A stretch of 7,520 bases of DNA from contig JAGYNP010000030.1 in assembly GCA_018399935.1 (NCBI GenBank), forward strand, positions 1 through 7,520, read 5' to 3'. Positions 5,333-7,520 of this stretch are shown piece by piece (within the stretch, counting starts at the first letter, position 1; the number at the start of each line of letters is the position of its first letter). The DNA comes from Candidatus Moraniibacteriota bacterium (GTDB lineage Bacteria; Patescibacteriota; Minisyncoccia; Moranbacterales; DUUL01). The notes below the pieces were generated by a model. That model was not told the DNA's origin and searched no databases. It saw only the letters and a list, made by a program, of their open reading frames with translations. A program made the translations under genes and the position numbers.

Positions 5333-7126
5333 ATGTCCGACGCCGTTGATCAAATAAAAGAGCGGATAAATGTTTCCGAATTAATCGGTGAGTATTTGAA
5401 GCTGGAAAAAGCTGGCACTAACTATAAGGCTCTTTGTCCTTTTCATAATGAAAAAACTCCTTCTTTTATGGTTAATACTGAGAGAAATTTTTGGTATTGT
5501 TTTGGTTGTCAAAAAGGTGGGGATGTCTTCTCTTTTTTAATGGAAATTGAGGGCTTGGAATTCAGAGAAGCCTTGGAAATATTAGCTGAAAGAACTGGGG
5601 TGGATTTGCCTAAATTTCAGAAAATTAATCCTAAAGAAAAAAGTCAAAAGCAAAAACTTTATGAAATTTTAGAACTATCTTGTAAATTTTATCAATATCA
5701 ATTAGAACAATCTAAAAACGCCCGACCCATTAAGGATTATTTGGAAAATCGTAAAATTAAAAAAGAACAATTTGTAGAGTTTAGGATCGGTTTTGCTCAA
5801 TCGGGTTGGAGAAATTTATTGGATTTTCTTTTAAGCAGAAAACATGATTTAGCTGATATCTCACATTCTGGTTTGGTGGTGCAGAGAGACGGAACCAGTG
5901 GCGCTTCTCAGGAAGACTATTATGACAGATTCAGAGATAGGATAATGTTTCCAGTGATTGATGTGGCAGATCGAGTGGTTGGTTATTCAGCTCGAGTTAC
6001 TCCAGGTGGTAATGAAACTGGAGCTAAATATGTGAATACCTCTCAATCTTTAATTTATGACAAAAGTCGAATTATCTATGGTCTAAATCAGGCTAAAATG
6101 GATATAAAAAAACAAGATTTCGTAATAATTGTGGAAGGGAATTTAGACGTGATTGCTTCTTTCAGTGCGGGAGTGAAGAATGTGGTGGCAGTTTCTGGGA
6201 CGGCTTTGACCAAGGAGCAAATTAATATTATCAAGCGCTACACAAAAAACTTTAAACTTTGTTTTGATATGGATGAAGCTGGACAGAAAGCAGTTACTAA
6301 AAGTGTTCAACTTTGTTTGGCTGAGGATATTGATACCGAGATTATTTTGTTACCAGACGGGTTTAAGGACGTTAATGATTTAGTGATTGAAAAACCAAAA
6401 TCTTGGCTGGAATCTATCAAAAGATCAGAGCAGGTGATGGATTATTTTTTTGAAACTATTTCAAATAAATATAATAGAAATAATTCCAAAGGTAAAAAAA
6501 AGATAGCTCATGAATTACTTAATATTATTAAAGATATTTCTGATCCAATTGAGCAAAGTTATTGGCTTAGAAAACTAGCTGATAGACTGGATATTCAAGA
6601 GGATGTATTGACGGAAGTTCTAGAACGGGTTAAAGTAAAAGAGGATAAATTAAATTTAAGAAAAGAAGATAAACTTGGAGATCAACCAATTAATTCGTCG
6701 ATTAAAGGAAAGTCAAAAGCAGTTCAATTGCAGGAAAGAATTTTGGGACTGATTATTTTATATTCAAAACAGCTAGAAAATCAGATTAAAGATTTTGAAA
6801 TTGAAATATTGGATGAAGAATATCGGGATATTTGGAAAAAAATTATAATTGGAAAAACTAAAAAGATTTCTAATAAATTAGGTCAATTAGAGGCTCAAGT
6901 TAGCTATAATTACAATCAAGATGAAATCCAAGAAAGTGAAATAAATCCTATTAAAGAATGGGATGAAGTTCTTAAGGAGCTTAAATTAATTAAAAAAGAG
7001 GAGGAATTGTCTTATATTATTAAGGATATTAAAACAGCTGAAGACAAAGATGATGAAGAAAATCTAGATTTATTGATGGAAGAGTTTTCAAAAATTTCTA
7101 ATGAATTAGAAAAATTAAAAAAATAA
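5333..7126 (+). CDS. dnaG: DNA primase DnaG
   Basis: DnaG makes RNA primers at the replication fork and works with the replicative helicase DnaB. The protein of 597 residues is normal for bacteria. The N-terminal CHC2 zinc domain (about 1-93) has ligands Cys35, His38, Cys56 and Cys59 (CPFH...CFGC). The catalytic core has DRFRDRIMFP (198-207) and GYSAR. The TOPRIM part has IIVEGNLDVIA (265-275, Glu268) and FDMDEAG (311-317, Asp312/Asp314). The usual DGD is DMD here. The Glu/Lys-rich C-terminal region (about 440-597) is the expected helicase-binding part and is poorly conserved. The start is ATG 5333: an in-frame TAA lies at 5312-5314 and there is no other usual start codon between. No Shine-Dalgarno sequence is present. 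The stop TAA is one base before the rpoD ATG, indicating cotranscription. Confidence 0.97.
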   Translation: MSDAVDQIKERINVSELIGEYLKLEKAGTNYKALCPFHNEKTPSFMVNTERNFWYCFGCQKGGDVFSFLMEIEGLEFREALEILAERTGVDLPKFQKINPKEKSQKQKLYEILELSCKFYQYQLEQSKNARPIKDYLENRKIKKEQFVEFRIGFAQSGWRNLLDFLLSRKHDLADISHSGLVVQRDGTSGASQEDYYDRFRDRIMFPVIDVADRVVGYSARVTPGGNETGAKYVNTSQSLIYDKSRIIYGLNQAKMDIKKQDFVIIVEGNLDVIASFSAGVKNVVAVSGTALTKEQINIIKRYTKNFKLCFDMDEAGQKAVTKSVQLCLAEDIDTEIILLPDGFKDVNDLVIEKPKSWLESIKRSEQVMDYFFETISNKYNRNNSKGKKKIAHELLNIIKDISDPIEQSYWLRKLADRLDIQEDVLTEVLERVKVKEDKLNLRKEDKLGDQPINSSIKGKSKAVQLQERILGLIILYSKQLENQIKDFEIEILDEEYRDIWKKIIIGKTKKISNKLGQLEAQVSYNYNQDEIQESEINPIKEWDEVLKELKLIKKEEELSYIIKDIKTAEDKDDEENLDLLMEEFSKISNELEKLKK

Positions 7127-7127
7127 T

Positions 7128-7520
7128 ATGGCCAAGGAAAAGACTATCAAAAAATCTAAAATTATTAGTAAAAAAAATGCTAATATTTTTGATAATGGAA
7201 ATAAAAAAAAGTTAGAAGAAAATAATTATGAGAAAATTAAAAAAAAACTATTGTTTAAAAAAGCAGAAAAAACGATTTCCAAAAAAAAAGTAGTTAAAAG
7301 TCTAGAAGCTAAGTTTGAAAATAAAAAGATAGAGAATTTAATTAAAAGAGGTCAACAAAGGGGTTTTGTAACAGAAGAGGAAATTTTACATGAATTGGGG
7401 GACGTTGAAAAAAATATTGAAGATTTAGAGATTTTTTATGATGGAGCAGAAAAATATGGAGTCAAAATTCTTTCTTCAGAGGATGTAATTAAAAGTGAAA
7501 TAGAAAAAGAAGTTAAAGAA
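7128..7520 (+). CDS. rpoD: RNA polymerase primary sigma factor, N-terminal part
   Basis: An open frame runs from ATG 7128 to the window edge (131 codons, no stop), so this is a 3'-truncated view. The first 60 or so residues are a Lys-rich extension (MAKEKTIKKSKIISKK and onward). Residues about 67-116 match sigma-70 region 1.1: LIKRGQQRGFVTEEEIL, then a short IEDLEIFYDGAEKYGVKIL helix block. Region 1.1 marks primary sigma factors and blocks DNA binding by free sigma. Promoter-recognition regions 2-4 lie outside the window, so the call rests on region 1.1 and on gene order. dnaG ends one base before the ATG, as in the bacterial dnaG-rpoD operon, and translation is probably coupled. No Shine-Dalgarno sequence is visible. 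Confidence 0.88.
   Translation, partial: MAKEKTIKKSKIISKKNANIFDNGNKKKLEENNYEKIKKKLLFKKAEKTISKKKVVKSLEAKFENKKIENLIKRGQQRGFVTEEEILHELGDVEKNIEDLEIFYDGAEKYGVKILSSEDVIKSEIEKEVKE

Noticed and set aside
1..7520. Alternative genetic code with TGA as Gly or Trp
   Set aside because: All conserved Gly and Trp positions in the genes use GGN and TGG, and no gene contains an in-frame TGA.

Overview
The window is AT-rich bacterial chromosome with every recognisable gene on the + strand. Three features point to a bacterium: a full-length DnaG primase, a sigma-70 gene opening with region 1.1, and RmuC. The Lys/Ile/Asn-rich proteins, the lack of Shine-Dalgarno sequences and the AAATCTAAA / AATTTGTAATTT-type intergenic repeats resemble Candidate Phyla Radiation (Patescibacteria) genomes. 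That placement is an inference by resemblance. Translation follows the standard bacterial code: Trp is TGG, no TGA lies inside a gene, and the visible stops are TAA (4) and TAG (2).

Layout. Positions 1-2874 hold a multisubunit 2-oxoacid (probably pyruvate):ferredoxin oxidoreductase: porD (delta, two 4Fe-4S clusters), porA (alpha) and porB (beta, TPP site). A gamma subunit is not seen and would be expected upstream of base 1. The subunits are separated by 372 and 147 bases of very AT-rich DNA carrying hairpins, short repeats and a possible gene remnant. A small DUF3750-like gene (2901-3362) follows porB, then rmuC (3523-4659). A 673-base gene-poor stretch comes next. It holds a decayed zinc-ribbon gene, a convincing hairpin/T-run terminator, a promoter-like box, a repeated 16-mer and a palindromic repeat element. 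dnaG (5333-7126) and the start of rpoD (7128 to the window end) follow one base apart, forming the dnaG-rpoD part of the classical macromolecular synthesis operon without rpsU directly upstream.

How the genes work together. The Por subunits would oxidise pyruvate with CoA to acetyl-CoA, CO2 and reduced ferredoxin, a fermentative energy step. dnaG and rpoD supply replication priming and housekeeping transcription initiation. RmuC is a membrane-anchored nuclease-fold protein that affects rearrangement at inverted repeats. The DUF3750-like protein has no known role.

No obvious new defence or mobile system is present. The most interesting signals are regulatory or structural: an almost identical 23-base heptamer-repeat motif directly before the start codons of both rmuC and dnaG, which could place a -10 box for leaderless transcripts; start codons without Shine-Dalgarno sequences throughout; and a DUF3750 protein whose motif order suggests a permuted papain-like fold with Ser in place of Cys.
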